A DNA stretch of 64,000 nt from Cristatella mucedo (taxonomy: Eukaryota > Bryozoa > Phylactolaemata > Cristatellidae), in the NCBI GenBank assembly GCA_009760855.2, contig WPIO01000054.1, forward strand, positions 1,425,001 through 1,489,000, read 5' to 3'. The position numbers and the translations under genes are program-made. The notes beneath the pieces were generated by a model. The model ran no database searches. It worked only from the letters and a program-made list of their open reading frames with translations, and had not been told where the DNA came from. Shown piece by piece: positions 54,158 through 64,000 of the stretch. Position 1 is the first letter of the stretch, and each line of letters opens with the position of its first letter.

Positions 54158-54240
54158 TGGTAATAATAACAATAATAATGAGGCATTTGATAAAGCGCCC
54201 TTGAAGAACTCAATCTCTTTCTAGGCGCTTTACATTTACA
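54158..54240 (-). mobile_element. LINE-A 3' stub (~80 bp)
   Basis: ATAATAACAATAATAATGAG, GATAAAGCGCCCTTGAAGAA, hairpin, and TAGGCGCTTTACATTTA; truncated directly after the hairpin. Confidence 0.88.
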
Positions 54241-54499
54241 AGACCCAGCGACCGTGAGACGGCAGCTGCGGATCAAGCGTGTCGCCAAGAAGGGCCAAAT
54301 CGATGCTGAGGCCCGCCGCCAATCAGAATCGGCGGCATCGCGTGACCGGAAATGCCGCCGACAGCAGACGCACGGCCGACTCGGGTGCTGAAGTAGCTGC
54401 TCGTCGTTCTTTGCTCTGCGAGCGCAGTCGTGTGTAAGGAATGTGCTCAGGCTCGCCGTCTCATTCTCACTCTGCTCCATTCTCAGTCGATGGGACAGA

Positions 54500-54730
54500 G
54501 CTATCCATCTCATCAGGCGGCACGCTTCCGCGTCGCTTCAGTGTCTGCAAAGGCCGAGGCGGTCGCTTTGAAGCAGGCATTCGAGGCTATACTTGGCCAA
54601 CGATGCTACGGTCGACGACTGCGGCTTCGCCGCGTCGTCAATGGTGACTTATGGCCGCGCTGCGACGGATTTCATCGCAAGCAAGCCACCGGGCGGCAAC
54701 TCTCTGGCTGCAAAGGCGGAGCGGAGCGGA
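54500..54730 (+). repeat. Repeat K, copy 2
   Basis: Aligns with 45985-46180. Further downstream, GCCGCGTCGT is duplicated around a perfect TGACGTCA (54788-54795). Confidence 0.6.
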
Positions 54731-55187
54731 GTGCTACTGGCCTTTTTCTTTTATTTTTTAGAGGTCTGAGATCGTTATGCCGCGTCGTGACGTCATGCCG
54801 CGTCGTATCCCTTGCTTCAAACTTTAGTGTGCTCAGCCTGCCAAGAGCAACTGTGCTATATAAAGATGACTTTCGCAATCTCCGCCGAACAAACGTCGGC
54901 TACCACATGACGCGATTGACTAATGGAGACGATCATTTATACGCTAAATCTCGACGTCGCGAGTGCAGCGATGTACAGCAGCCTGTAGGCGAGCAGGGCG
55001 TATCTTTGCGAGTAATCTCCATTAATGGTTGGCGGCTACCTGCGGCGCGGCCAATATTTCTTCGCACATCTCAGGTGCCTTCGCTTTTTTCTCTCCAAGG
55101 ATGTACCACGGCGATTCATTCCAGCAGTGGATCCGAGGAAATATAGAGTTAGTGCTAGATGTGGCCAGTAGTTAGGCCTTCATACGT

Positions 55188-55355
55188 AGAGCTCTGTAAG
55201 GTGGCCTTCGGAGCCGGAGAGGGCTCCCCATCAATTAGCGGATACGATATCGAAGTTGTAAGCCAATAGCTCCACCAGGTCCGTTGCAGCGAACACATAT
55301 CGTGTCTGCTGCAATGGTGTGGCCTTCGGCTCCAAAGGCCACCTTACAGAGCTCT
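55188..55355. repeat. Foldback: 29-bp arms, ~110-bp loop
   Basis: 55188-55216 begins AGAGCTCTGTAAGGTGGCCT and pairs with 55327-55355 with one mismatch in 29. The loop contains a smaller pair TTGCAGC/GCTGCAA. The right arm runs straight into a (CT)n tract. Confidence 0.88.
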
Positions 55356-55480
55356 CTCTCTCTCTTTCTCTCTCTTCTCTCCCTCTCTCTCTCTCTCTCT
55401 CTTTCTCTCTCTTCTCTCCCTCTCTCTCTCTCTCTTTCTCTCTCCTCTCTCTCTTCTCTCTCTCTCTCTCTATATATAAA
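55350..55480 (+). repeat. (CT)n microsatellite
   Basis: CT/CTTT tract followed by TATAAATA/(CA) simple sequence up to about 55575. Confidence 0.95.
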
Positions 55481-55587
55481 TATAAATAAATAAATAAATA
55501 TACACACACACACATATATATATATATATTTATTTATTTATATTTATATTTATATTTATATTTATATACATACAAAAATAAGTATAC

Positions 55588-55706
55588 GATAGAGAGAGAA
55601 AGAGAGCGAGAGAGAGACTTGCACAGTGAGAAGAGAGGGCGAGCGAGAGAAAGAGAGAAATAGCGAATCAGAGACAAAGAGAGCTAGAAAGAGAGAGAGA
55701 GAGAGC

Positions 55707-55798
<92 letters not shown>

Positions 55799-55880
55799 GA
55801 GAGAGAGAGAGAGTGATATGGGGAGTGGGAGAGAGTAAGGGAGAGTTAGTGAGACAGAGAGTGAGAGCGAGCGAGAGAGA
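55588..55880 (+). repeat. (GA)n microsatellite
   Basis: GA tract with ~130 bp of nearly pure (GA)n, preceding Gln-rich cassette copy 3. Confidence 0.95.
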
Positions 55881-55984
55881 AAGGGAGAAAAAGTGAATAG
55901 AGGAAAGAGGACTGAAAGATCGAGAGAATAAAAATGAGATCAAATACATTGCAAAGGAAACAATCGCTATAGATTTAGACCGCA

Positions 55985-56150
55985 GGTCATGCTTTCCAAG
56001 GAGTCGAAGAACTCGTGAGCTGATAGAGCAAGACAGGAGACTGCGTCAGGTCAGAACGAGTCGCAGCTACTGGAGGCCACTAATATCCCTCACGAGTCAC
56101 CAGCTCCTCCTGCTCTTCAGCACACGAGGATGAAACAGCAGTAGACAAAA
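55985..56150 (+). pseudogene. Gln-rich cassette, copy 3 (broken)
   Basis: CATGCTTTCCAAGGAGTCGA corresponds to the acceptor and first codons of copy 2; CACGAGTCACCAGCTCCTCC and CACACGAGGATGAAACAGCA correspond to its middle. Stops interrupt the frame, and the 11-bp minisatellite interrupts its end. After the array the text resumes with CATCCTCGCTGTGGCCACTA as in copy 1. Confidence 0.6.
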
Positions 56151-56580
56151 AGATCAAAGCGATCAAAAAGTAGACAAAAAGTAGACAAAAAGTAGACAAA
56201 AAGTAGACAAAAAGTAGACAAAAAGTAGACAAAAAGTAGACAAAAAGTAGACAAAAAGTAGACAAAAAGTAGACAAAAAGTAGACAAAAAGTAGACAAAA
56301 AGTAGACAAAAAGTAGACAAAAAGTAGACACAAAAGTAGACAAAAAGTAGACAAAAAGTAGACAAAAAGTAGACAAAAAGTAGACAAAAAGTAGACAAAA
56401 AGTAGACAAAAAGTAGACAAAAAGTAGACAAAAAGTAGACAAAAAGTAGACAAAAAGTAAAAAAAGTAGACAAAAAGTAGACAAAAAGTAGACAAAAAGT
56501 AGACAAAAAGTAGACAAAAAGTAGACAAAAAGTAGACAAAAAGTAGACAAAAAGTAGACAAAAAGTAGACAAAAAGATCA
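56141..56580 (+). repeat. 11-bp minisatellite (GTAGACAAAAA)n, about 37 units
   Basis: Nearly perfect head-to-tail 11-bp units with three small irregularities (about 56150-56170, 56325-56335 and 56457-56463). GTAGACAAAAAGATCAAAGC occurs at both borders, which suggests expansion from that seed. Because 11 bp has no stop in any minus-strand frame, three hydrophobic ~155-codon frames overlap; they are artefacts. Confidence 0.97.
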
Positions 56581-56659
56581 AAGCGAAGAGCATCAAGAGC
56601 GAAAAGCATCCTCGCTGTGGCCACTATGCAACGACCGAGCCTTATGATGTTCCATCTCG

Positions 56660-57265
56660 TCGGGTGGCTTTAGGAGCGCGACCGTCAGTTGGCCGCACGA
56701 AGCGACGCGCCGCTTCGGCGTTCGCGGCTTCGTCGCTAGCATCACTAGGCGCCGTCGTCAACTATCCGCTCTCGCTGGCGTGCGTCGGTGCAGGTCTTTG
56801 TTCCTGCTCCTTCATTATTTCGCGGGCGCCAGCGAACGCCGCTCGGCGAGCGGCCTTCGGCATTCGATGAGAACACGCGATCAGCGCCGACCGATAGACA
56901 CGCAGTACGCGCAGGCAATTGCGTAAATGGCGCCGCCGCTGTGCGTCATTAGACAGCCTTTCTTTCTTTTCGGCGGCCATCGCCTCTCTGCACTGCGCAA
57001 CTCTTGGACGATGCGCGGCGGACGTCCTCGACAGAGCGGAAGCGACGACGCTGCGTCACCTCCGGCAGAGCGACCGAGCGTAGACCGAGTCGCGCTCGAG
57101 CGCGCGCTCATTCCTCGCAGCAGCAGCAGCAAGACGACATCCAGCGCACGCACGCACGCACGCACGAACGAACGAACGAACGCTGAACCGGCGTCGGCGA
57201 CGACCGTCACGTGCCCCGCGGGAGAGACAGGCTGAACGCCGAACCGCGGCCGCTGTCCGATGACT
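56660..57265 (+). repeat. GC-rich repeat G, copy 3
   Basis: Third copy, in the same order after GA tract and cassette as at 26207-27490. Includes a (CGCA)n/(CGAA)n run at 57147-57183. Confidence 0.7.
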
Positions 57266-57339
57266 GGTGTGCGCTCGCTCGCGGTGAGCTTTAGAAGCAG
57301 CGCGTGGCCCGTTGGCGTGAAACTGTTTTGGATTTAAAT

Positions 57340-57478
57340 CAAATCTTAAACTTGAATTATGTAAATTAAAATTAAAATATAAATTTTTTAGAATATAAAT
57401 ATAAATATAAAATAAAATAAAATAATATAATATAAAATAAAATTAGTTTTAAATTATAAACTAATTTTAATTTAACCA
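57340..57478. repeat. AT-only island
   Basis: About 130 bp of A/T with AATATAAATATAAATATAAA and an inverted pair ATTAGTTTTAAATT / AACTAATTTTAATT. Confidence 0.75.
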
Positions 57479-57531
57479 CCAAATCTCATCTCTTGGCCGC
57501 TTTTCTCGGCGCTATGGCTCCAAATGGCTTC

Positions 57532-58070
57532 GGCCATTGTAGGCCGTAGCGTTAGGGCGTGAATGCGCGATGCTCGGAAATTTTGTGGGTAAACCCGGAG
57601 TGTGGTTTTCTATAGTGTGCATTCAAAACTTAAGGTTCATGACGCCTATTGTGGAAATGGCAGCTGAGCTGCAGCTCAAATGTCTAGGCAAACCGTTTTT
57701 TTTCCGGGCTATTGGAGGCCATAGCGTGAGCGTCGTGTGCTCATTGGCATGCACATTTTGTTTGCTAAACCTGAAACACTGTTTTCTTGAAGCGAAAGGA
57801 TTTGATTGAACGATTGTTTCAGAAATAACATCTGAATTGCAGTAAAAAATATAGAGGTAGGTAGTTTGGCACTGGCCGTTGGAGGCGATTTCGCTAAAAT
57901 GTGCACGAGTAGTGACAAAAAATTCGGTGGATAAACCCGTAACACTGTTTTATATAACGAGTAATCGAAACCGCAGTTGCGCAAAGTTTATCCTAGAAAT
58001 GCCACGCGCATGGCAGTTTGAGCATTTAAAAGCGTTTCCTGGCTTGGGCCACTGGAGGCAATAGCATGAG
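57532..58070 (+). repeat. ~170-bp satellite-like array, three intervals
   Basis: GGC(C/T).(T/C)TGGAGGC.AT landmarks at 57532, 57707, 57874 and 58047 give spacings of 175, 167 and 173. Monomers share GGTGGATAAACCCGTAACAC-type text and a GAGTAATCGAAAC-type end, but are well diverged. One further monomer is at 39680-39832/40575-40690. Sequence relation to the 47.9-50.3 kb satellite is not clear. Confidence 0.7.
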
Positions 58071-58134
58071 ACCGCGCAAGCGCAATACATCAAAAAGTAA
58101 TTCAAAGGCTTAAATTTAATTAAAAAATCGCAAA

Positions 58135-58770
58135 AAATTGTTAGTGCCCGCTACTAAGGAGGTCCCTAATGCTCGCTTGGCAACATGACGGCACATTGTA
58201 TTAAGACTAATAGATTAATTCAAAGGCTCGGGTTGGCGACATGACGGCCTTACTTGCACGATCTGCGACCTTTGATGAAACGACTTTGACTGGGTTACCA
58301 GGCTGCTCAGCTTTAATCATTAAAAGGGACCCTCGTTAATCCAGCTCTTGCCTATAAATGTAGGCTCGTCGGTGGTGAATGCAAGTTGTTGCTAGTCGTA
58401 TACCGGCCAGTGCCTAGGGCGCACGCAGTAGATGAGAATCCTCGGAGGGAGGGGAGTGGTTGCTTGAACCCTTTAAAGCGAAGTCAAATCGTAGTTTTCT
58501 AGCCAACCACGTGGGCTTCGCGAGTCTTCCGGCTGCGTGTCATTCTGCATCCGGGGACTGAAGGGCGTAAGTCCCCTATAGATCTTGGATTCTTTCTGCG
58601 CCTCTCGTCGGCGGCCAGCTGTTCTACATCGTGCAGCCATATTGCGTGCGATATCTGGATTATTTGAACAACGGCCAGGCAAGCGGCAATCTTTAAAAGA
58701 TCGCATTAAAAAACTGGCTAGATTTTAAAGAAAGATTTCCTTAAAAAGAAGGCAGATTTAAATGACATAA
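58135..58770 (-). repeat. Repeat block E, copy 3 (partial)
   Basis: Starts at TTAGTGCCCGCTACTAAGGA and matches 21388-22030. The Ser/Thr-rich frame lies outside this partial copy. Confidence 0.75.
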
Positions 58771-58984
58771 AAAGTCCTATAAAAACTAGAGACAAGAGCT
58801 ATCAAAGCATCTTTTGCATCTTTAGCATCTTTATCTTTGTTCGAGCTCTTTAGCTCGATGTAGCTCGATCGTTCGAGAGATCCGGCCCATGAAACTGTCG
58901 CGCAGTCAAAAGGGTGGAACACTATTCCTTCCGCACCCATCGTCGCGCTGAGCGCTCGCTATCATCTTGCAATATCGATCGCAA

Positions 58985-59665
58985 TAGTGCCCGATGAGAG
59001 GGATCGGGCAGCGAAGCTTCACCAGGTCGGCGGATGCCATCTAGCGGTGCGCCGCGTTATAGCGAGCCGCGTTATCTGCGTTCGAGCGACTCCTCGACGC
59101 TGAGCCACCACGTAGAGCCCGCTCCGAGGTAAACGAGCCGTCGTCGCGCTGAGCGCTTGCAGCAGTGAGCCTCGCATCGGGCAGCGCTGCGTTTCACTAG
59201 CGTCGGCGGACGCCACCTAGCGGCGAGCCGATTAATAGCGGCGCGAGCCCCCTCGGCGCACGAGCCAGCCTTTGGTTAGGTGCTGAGCCGCTTCGTAGAG
59301 CCGGAAACGAGCCGGATTCCAGAAGCTTCCGGTAGAACGTCTGCTCTGTAGCGTGTACGCTTGATTAGCGAGCCAATTTGGATCTTGGGAATGAGTCTAT
59401 TCGCATCTTAAATTTGAGGGCCGAGTTTTTATTAAAGCACGTCAACTCGTTCAGCGGGCGTAGAAAACAGGCAGCCGTGCGTCTTCAGTCAGGTGACGTC
59501 TGGTGACGCCCACTTGCTATCATGACTTATCTATCCCTGGGAGGGGGGCGGGGAATTCATGGCCACACATTGAATCGATTTTCAAGTTTTAGAAATGTAG
59601 GCATTTCTCGTTTCAGCTCGCGACGATTCCGTCCTGCTGAGGTCAAGTCAGTCGGAGAAAAGAGA
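58985..59665 (+). repeat. Repeat block I, copy 3
   Basis: Matches 22200-22620. Has the internal duplication seen in copy 1 (GAGCCGCGTTA near 59065; GGCGAGCCG again near 59221). It ends near 59660, about 85 bp before long repeat copy B starts. Confidence 0.7.
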
Positions 59666-59747
59666 GAAACCTCGATGAGCTGTTTAGGGCCACCGGAGGG
59701 GTGACTGAACGACACGGGGTAGGCGGGACGCCACCGGCCGCCTGGCT

Positions 59748-60165
59748 GATGCCACTTCCGGGCTGCCTCATGTCCGGCTACTTCTGGACCACTTCCAAGC
59801 TGCGTCACGTGTTTTTGCTGCTTCTAGGTTTCCCATCAGGCTGCTCTTCCGCCAGCGCTGCCTGCTGCGCATCAAAGGCGAATAATATAAGCAATACCGG
59901 TGGTATTAGCAATGAAAAATCTACCTGTAGAGTGCCTGAAAAGAACTGAATATCTTTCAAGGCATTTTGAATAAGCTGTGTAGGAAGCGTGTCAATCACT
60001 TTGTTATAGCGTGCGCAGAGTCAGCATATGCACACGACGGAAAATCCACACGGGAAATGGAAATGGAATGAAAAGCAGGTGCGTGGTCAGCTTCTGTGTA
60101 AATGCTGTCAAGGCAGAGTGTGCGATGCATCGGGCTTCCATGTTTCAACAGACTGAGCTTCGAAT
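59748..60165 (+). repeat. Long repeat AB, copy B, first part
   Basis: Matches 8397-8498 and 9015-9340 without the LINE-A insertion. It ends at GAGCTTCGAAT where LINE-B has inserted. Confidence 0.85.
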
Positions 60166-61432
60166 TTATCTCCGTAAGTAACTCCACAAAGTCATAAAGA
60201 CCATGTGGGCGTTACGCAGGAGAGTTTTGTATAGCGCACTCACAGCCTAAGCGGCTTTCGGTACGCTTTCGGTAGCCAACAGACTTCGTCTCACGCAACA
60301 AAGAGGAAGTGGAAAGCATAGCAGAGTTAGGAGAGCAGTTGAGGTAGTGAGTAGCATAGAAGTAGCAGTTCAGGACCGCTGAAAAAGATGTGCCATAGTC
60401 GGTAGTTGGAGTTGGAGAGTAGATGTCGTTGCGAAAGAATTGTAGAAGCGAGTTCCACAGTCTAGGACCTGCAGAGCTAAAGCTTCTGTCGCCAACTGTC
60501 TTTAAGTGGAGGAATGGGACAGCTAATGTATTGTCCACACAGGACCTGAGGGTGCGAACAGGCTGAAACTGATGCAGCAGTTCAGCTAGGTACGAAGGAG
60601 CCAAGCCGTGGCGGGCCTTGTGGGTCAGCGTAAGAACTTTGCTCTGTATCCTTTGCTCAACCGGCAACCATCCTAGCTCTTTCAGCAAAGGTGACACGTG
60701 CTCAAACGGCTGGGACTTGAAGACCAGCCTTGCAGCCATATTCATACTCAGCTGTAGTGGCATAATAGCTTTCTTTGGTAGCCCAGCCAAAAGGGAATTA
60801 CAATAATCAAGCCGAGACAGAACTAAAGAGCTAGTTAAATTTTTTACAAGCCAATGTGGGAAACAGCTCCTAATCTTGGATAGGGATCGGATGTGATTGC
60901 TAGCTGTAGAGGCAGTCTTCTGAATGAAGCTTTTGAAATTGAGGCAGCTGTCGAACACGACACCTAGATTACGAGCACGTGGTGAAGGTCGCACAATAGC
61001 ATCACCTATTAGAACGGCAAAGCCTTTTAATCCAGCCACACGCTTAGGGTGTCCTATGAGAAGCAGTTCGGTTTTATCGTCATTTAATTTCAGGAAGTTT
61101 TTCGACATCCAGGATCGAATATCGGAAAGGCAAGCATTCAGTTTCTCAGTTGCTGCAGCAGATTCCGACGGTTTAAAGGACAAATACAACTGAGTATCGT
61201 CAGCATAGAAGTGATATCCTATTCCATGGGCCTTAATCACTTTTCCCAGAGGTTGCGTATAAATGGAGAACAGCAAGGGACCAAGTACAGACCCTTGAGG
61301 GACTCCACAGGTGACCCTTCTCATGTCTGAGACCTGACCCCCACACAACACAGATTGAACACGATCAGACAAGTATGATTTAAACCACGCCAGTGCTTCG
61401 TCTGCCAGACCGATCGTTGTTCTCAATCGTTC
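60166..61432 (-). mobile_element. LINE-B retrotransposon, 5'-truncated, clean insertion
   Basis: 1,267-bp antisense insertion. Copy A reads straight through as CTTCGAATATAGCCTTCACC, while here LINE-B sits between GAAT and ATAGCC with no target-site duplication. The ORF is open to the truncation point, so this is the best LINE-B copy. Confidence 0.92.
60212..61426 (-). CDS. LINE-B reverse transcriptase, C-terminal 404 codons
   Basis: Open minus-strand frame starting at the truncated 5' end (first codon TTG, so not a true start). Residues: LADEALAWFKSYLSDRVQSV at 7-26; motif B GVPQGSVLGP at 41-50; motif [11 protein letters not shown] at 73-82 with both catalytic aspartates; KLNDDKTELLLIGHPKRVAG from about 113; [19 protein letters not shown]; and a C-terminus beyond GDRSFSSAGPRLWNSLL. 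Motif A and the fingers are missing, so it cannot act as an enzyme. Compared with LINE-A, the architecture is the same and the sequence clearly different (about 40-50% by eye in the conserved part). Confidence 0.92.
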   Translation of the reverse strand: MRTTIGLADEALAWFKSYLSDRVQSVLCGGQVSDMRRVTCGVPQGSVLGPLLFSIYTQPLGKVIKAHGIGYHFYADDTQLYLSFKPSESAAATEKLNACLSDIRSWMSKNFLKLNDDKTELLLIGHPKRVAGLKGFAVLIGDAIVRPSPRARNLGVVFDSCLNFKSFIQKTASTASNHIRSLSKIRSCFPHWLVKNLTSSLVLSRLDYCNSLLAGLPKKAIMPLQLSMNMAARLVFKSQPFEHVSPLLKELGWLPVEQRIQSKVLTLTHKARHGLAPSYLAELLHQFQPVRTLRSCVDNTLAVPFLHLKTVGDRSFSSAGPRLWNSLLQFFRNDIYSPTPTTDYGTSFSAVLNCYFYATHYLNCSPNSAMLSTSSLLRETKSVGYRKRTESRLGCECAIQNSPA

Positions 61433-62036
61433 ATAGCCTTCACCTGCGCTGCATTAAGTCGCCTTACCACACTGGACAGATCCTAGATTAACAGTTGTAA
61501 GTTCGATCGTGCTGCGGTCGTGAGCTTCCAACTTCCAGCATTTGGCCTCTTTTTTCCGGCCTCCGGTCTCGTTCGTGCCTCGCAGCAGTCGCAGCAATGC
61601 TCTCACCAGACTTCAGACTAGCCGCGATAGCTAGCGTAGACATTTCAAATATTTGCTTAAGATGCTGACGGACCTCTGCCTCCCGGTTATCTATACTCCC
61701 AAGTCCACCTGCAGTAATATACTGCTTAAAAAAGCTTAGCTAATTTGACAGGCTTTTTTTAAATAGCGGCGGAAGAGCCTTTACGGCTATCGCCGCCGCT
61801 TGCAGTTGGCGATAGAGAATGGCCCACTGCAGGACTCGAACCCACTAACCGGGTCGTGAAGAGCTAGCACCTTACCTCCTGGGCTAAGACCTTGGGAGCT
61901 AAGCCACTTCTCCTTCGGTAAATCTTTGTAATTAGGAATCATTCTAAATTAGCATAATTTTGGTATCGTACTAATTCGCGATGTAACTTATCTTCTATAG
62001 GTTATGCACCATAGCTCGTATAATTTTATCAGGTGA
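61433..62036 (+). repeat. Long repeat AB, copy B, middle part
   Basis: Matches 9341-9901, including GTCGTGAGCTTCCAACTTCC and CTAGCGTAGACATTTCAAAT. Confidence 0.85.
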
Positions 62037-62850
62037 TTAATAGTTCAAATTCCGAATTTTTGCAGAGCCGGCAGCTACTTAATGATTGACTACTCAATGG
62101 ATCGATATGTACTGGATGTGAACGAGCAAAGATCATACGAAGAACCTCTGAAGTACGGGGCACCTCAGGGCTCTGTGCTCGGTCCACTTCTTTTCGCAGT
62201 TTATAATCTCTCTCTTGCCGACGTGATGGCCAAGAAAAATCTAAGCTATCACTTCTATGTAGATGAGACTCAGTTAAATCTTGCCTTTGATCCCTCGCAG
62301 CCCTCCAGCGCGCCGAATTCTCTACATACATATGGTACTCTTATAGCTGAAATCCGCAGACGGGTTGCAGCAAACGTTTCAAATAACGATGAAAAAACCA
62401 ACTTACTAGTTATGGGCAAACCAAGCGCGATTCAGACATTGGAAAATCTGACGCTCAAATTGGCTCTTCCAGCATATCTCCAGTTGAATCTGCACGCAAT
62501 CTAGATGCAGTTCCACAGTGACCTTTCACTAGATGAATACGTCAGCTCCACAGTCAAGTCTGCCTACTTCCAACTGCATGGCAATGCTAAAATTTGGGCT
62601 TGCTTAGACAGGATACTACATTCAAATATGTCCATACATTTGTAACATCCCGACTCGACTTTTGTGACTCACTGCTTCTTGATCAACTGGCGTGTACAAT
62701 GTGGCGCTTATAGGGAGTGCAAAGCTGTGCAGTTAGGCTTGTCTGTCGTTAGCGCCAAAGTTGCCATATCACACCACTATTGCCACTTGTGATTATGCAT
62801 TTGAAAAACCATCTGTGACGTAGTATTCTTTTGATGCTGGTGCCGTGTAT
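62037..62850 (+). pseudogene. LINE-A relic inside long repeat copy B
   Basis: Plus-strand frame reads KYGAPQGSVLGPLLFAVYNL (motif B, Val to Ala), then [20 protein letters not shown], where motif C FYADD has become FYVDE and so lost one catalytic aspartate. It continues NNDEKTNLLVMGKPSAIQTL to a frameshift near 62500. Later, SRLDFCDSLLLDQLACTM is still readable near 62655. Copy A keeps only the part after 62624. The relic is older than the other LINE-A copies and predates the A/B split. Confidence 0.85.
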
Positions 62851-63690
62851 AAGTTTTTAGGTATTTGAAATTATTCTGTCTCTGAACTACATTTAGGAGA
62901 ATGATGACCACTATTTAATTACTTGTATGTTCTCGGCGGCTGCTTGAGCATGCGTGCTTTTTCAATATCTATATTTGATATAATTCAATATAATTCAGCA
63001 CTGCAATTTTGGAATTAGACTCCATTAGTGGATTTCAATAATTCATCCTGCTCTGACTTGTGGAGGCATTTATTAAGTGAGGATAATACATAATTGTTGG
63101 CTCGGTAATTTATAATGCATTTTTCCTCATTTCAATAGTCTCTCCAACAGAGACGTGCGGTGAGCTGGGCAAACGTTTTAAGTACAATATGAGATGCAAA
63201 AGATCAACAATCAATCTTAAGTACAATATATCAATAATTAAACCCCCTTCTATCCTTTGCAACACTTGGTGAGCTGCAGCAGCAGCCATCTGACGTACGC
63301 TGCCTGTCGTATCATTATCTTCTCCCGTTGCACTTGTCTAATAAAAATCTTCTAAAAAACACCTATAGGCCTTCCAGGATGTGCAGTGCCTCAATGCTTG
63401 GCATACAAGGCAGTGATTTGTGCAGCGTGCGTCCGTGAATACGATTTAAAAACTATTCATTCAGATCAACCGCAGGCCATGTGCCATTCGACTGAGTGCA
63501 CACAAGATAGCACCGGGCGTAAGATGCTCGCTCTTCACCGCCGAGGTCGTGGGTTCGAATCCTGCAGCGGGTGATCCTTTATTGTCCACAACAAGCGGTG
63601 GTGATAGCCGCTAAGGCTCTTCTGCCACTATACAAATGAAGCTGTTATACCTTCCCCTTCTTGCAAGGAGCGATCGTATATTTGGAATAT
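62624..63690 (+). repeat. Long repeat AB, copy B, distal part
   Basis: Matches 9902-10985, including CCATTAGTGGATTTCAATAA, CATCCTGCTCTGACTTGTGG and the tRNA-like segment. Confidence 0.85.
63490..63573 (+). other. tRNA-like segment, copy 2
   Basis: TAGCACCGGGCGTAAGATGC (A-box-like) and GGTCGTGGGTTCGAATCC (B box), as at 10770-10852. Both boxes are kept in both copies. Confidence 0.5.
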
Positions 63691-63872
63691 GCATATAATA
63701 TATATGTAAAGTATATAAACATTATATATAAACATTATATATATATAATGTTTATATAATATAATATATTATATATATATATTATATATATTATATAATA
63801 ATAATATATAATTAATATATAATATATATTATATATTATATATAATATATATATATATATATATATTATATT
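63690..63872. repeat. (AT)n tract
   Basis: About 180 bp of TATATA/TAATATA words, self-complementary. Copy A sequence from 11036 to 13224 is missing at this point. Confidence 0.9.
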
Positions 63873-64000
63873 GCTGCTATTGACTGACAAGTATCATCCG
63901 GAAAAGCAGCATTGAATCCCAGTGAGGATTCACTGACAGAAAATTCTATTTGCTGTGTAGCAAAAATGCTGCCTTGAGACAGCTGTGTTACAGGCGCCAA
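63873..64000 (+). repeat. Long repeat AB, copy B, cut by the window end
   Basis: Matches 13225-13345. The border of the long repeat lies outside the window. Confidence 0.8.

Noticed and set aside
54430-55146. 238-codon plus-strand frame
   Set aside because: Covers repeat K and unrelated sequence downstream; only a short KQA...GQR stretch is shared with K copy 1, whose frame ends differently.
56141-56580. CRISPR-like array
   Set aside because: Units are 11 bp and contiguous with no spacers, and no cas-like gene is present.
56080-56624. Hydrophobic 11-residue-repeat protein on the minus strand
   Set aside because: Three frames are open at once because the 11-bp unit has no stop in any frame; no start context or flanking domain.

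Overview
The window looks like repeat-dominated nuclear DNA of an animal. Three things point that way. (1) There are many broken non-LTR retrotransposons of the L2/CR1 type (Jockey superfamily). (2) There are tRNA-derived SINEs that borrow a LINE-like 3' tail. (3) There is long eukaryote-style simple-sequence DNA: (CA)n, (GA)n, (CT)n and (AT)n runs up to about 500 bp, minisatellites and a degenerate ~175-bp satellite. I see no operons, no bacterial ribosome binding sites, no CRISPR array, no rRNA and no complete host gene. A species cannot be named from the sequence; an invertebrate is my guess only. Many of the longer open frames are by-products of simple repeats or CpG-rich DNA.

Layout. 1-6.2 kb: two ~500-bp inverted arms (1-507 and 5685-6212) enclose older repeat blocks called here C, D, E and I, plus minisatellites. 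6.3-8.4 kb: a CT tract, a perfect 25-bp hairpin and a CpG-rich island. 8.4-13.3 kb: copy A of a long repeat whose copy B runs from 59.7 kb to the window end; each copy carries a retrotransposon missing from the other. 13.4-18.2 kb: lower-GC DNA with one possible exon, a SINE and a second D block. 18.2-25.8 kb: LINE-B, second E/I blocks, and the best LINE-A copy, with 583 open codons of reverse transcriptase. 26-33 kb: a GA tract with a Gln-rich frame, GC-rich repeat G, a broken LINE-B, a 330-bp CA tract, and three 20-bp units each holding a perfect DR1 nuclear-receptor motif. 33-47 kb: alternating CpG-rich islands, AT-only islands and 3' stubs of LINE-A and SINEs. 47.9-50.3 kb: about 14 monomers of a ~175-bp satellite. 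50-59.7 kb: further copies of the same blocks, an 11-bp minisatellite and a second (~170 bp) satellite-like array.

How the parts relate. LINE-A, the SINEs and a third set of tails end in similar hairpins, so the SINEs probably depend on LINE machinery. Several reading frames outside the retrotransposons survive in two or more diverged repeat copies: a Ser/Thr-rich frame in block E, and a Gln/Ala-rich frame after (GA)n tracts. These are the best candidates for undescribed coding content, either captured exons or element proteins. No gene function is assigned to them.
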